From: Candidatus Omnitrophota bacterium
GTDB taxonomy: Bacteria > Omnitrophota > Gorgyraeia > B26-G9
Direction of reading: 5' to 3'
NCBI GenBank assembly: GCA_022013205.1
Contig: JAKLQT010000119.1
Coordinates: 1 to 12,711, forward strand
Length of the DNA stretch: 12,711 nt
In this document: piece by piece, positions 12,593 to 12,711 of the stretch
How the letters are laid out: each line of letters opens with the position of its first letter
Numbering within the stretch: position 1 is the stretch's first letter
Position numbers and translations under genes: made by a program
The notes under the pieces: generated by a model
What the model was told of the DNA's origin: nothing
Seen by the model: only the letters and a program-made list of their open reading frames with translations
Database searches by the model: none

Positions 12593-12711
12593 TTTTTCGC
12601 GCTTATTTTAAGGCATGGAATCGGCGAAAATTTAAAAAAGGCGGTAAAACGCGGAAAAAAAACATTTCGCGTTCTATTTTTTTGTGGTATAATACGGTGA
12701 GATATATAACC
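12593..12711 (+). promoter_or_regulatory. Possible promoter and inverted repeats at the window end
   Basis: TGTGG-TATAAT (-10 at 12688-12693) is preceded by a weak -35 (TTTCGC 12665-12670, 17-base spacer). AACGCG(G)AAA at 12648-12657 and TTTCGCGTT at 12665-12673 form a 9-bp inverted repeat with one bulge overlapping the -35. A second pair, AATTTTTCGC (12591-12600) with GCGAAAATTT (12624-12633), matches at 9 of 10 positions. This may drive a gene beyond the window. Confidence 0.45.

Overview
The window looks like accessory chromosome from an AT-rich, uncultivated Gram-negative-type bacterium. An EpsI-type exopolysaccharide locus, a DUF4143 ATPase, many small toxin-antitoxin remnants and short repeats would suit Candidatus Omnitrophota or a neighbouring candidate phylum. 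That placement rests on gene style alone and is tentative.

Left part (1-5424): one tightly packed plus-strand operon for an extracellular polysaccharide. It holds an O-antigen ligase/polymerase-type membrane protein (its 5' end lies outside the window), two GT4 glycosyltransferases, a NodB-type polysaccharide deacetylase and a membrane GT2 glycosyltransferase. The last three genes overlap by 1-4 bases. The GTs would build the repeat unit, the Wzy/WaaL-like protein would polymerise or ligate it, and the deacetylase would modify it.

Middle (5425-8711): a 474-base gene-free gap separates that operon from epsI and a translationally coupled 729-residue exported protein (TIG, beta-helix, FN3 and Ig-like domains). 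The gap holds an element with 22-bp imperfect inverted arms around a 122-nt foldback: a perfect 10-bp closing stem over four compact hairpins. No exosortase gene is in the window. The exported protein ends abruptly in its last domain with no sorting or anchoring tail.

Right part (8712-12711): a gene graveyard. It contains an AbiEii-type nucleotidyltransferase remnant beside an intact HTH partner, a 73-bp remnant of a second Ig-like domain, and a small inverted-repeat element whose 27-codon ORF looks like the two ends of a GxxExxY protein joined together. It also contains a complete DUF4143 AAA ATPase with a near-consensus promoter, a small coiled-coil protein, a beta-helix/FN3 remnant, and an RHH antitoxin with a near-consensus promoter followed by a truncated VapC. 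In three separate modules the likely effector is broken, and in the two toxin-antitoxin modules the antitoxin-like gene survives. The two remnants of the exported-protein family suggest that a larger surface-protein locus once extended over this area and was broken up by small modules.

The observations I rate highest are the foldback element at 5536-5657, the internally deleted GxxExxY-like element at 9911-10063, the dispersed exported-protein remnants, and three 7-nt tandem arrays, one of which overlaps a promoter. I do not see a clear multi-gene system that is wholly new.
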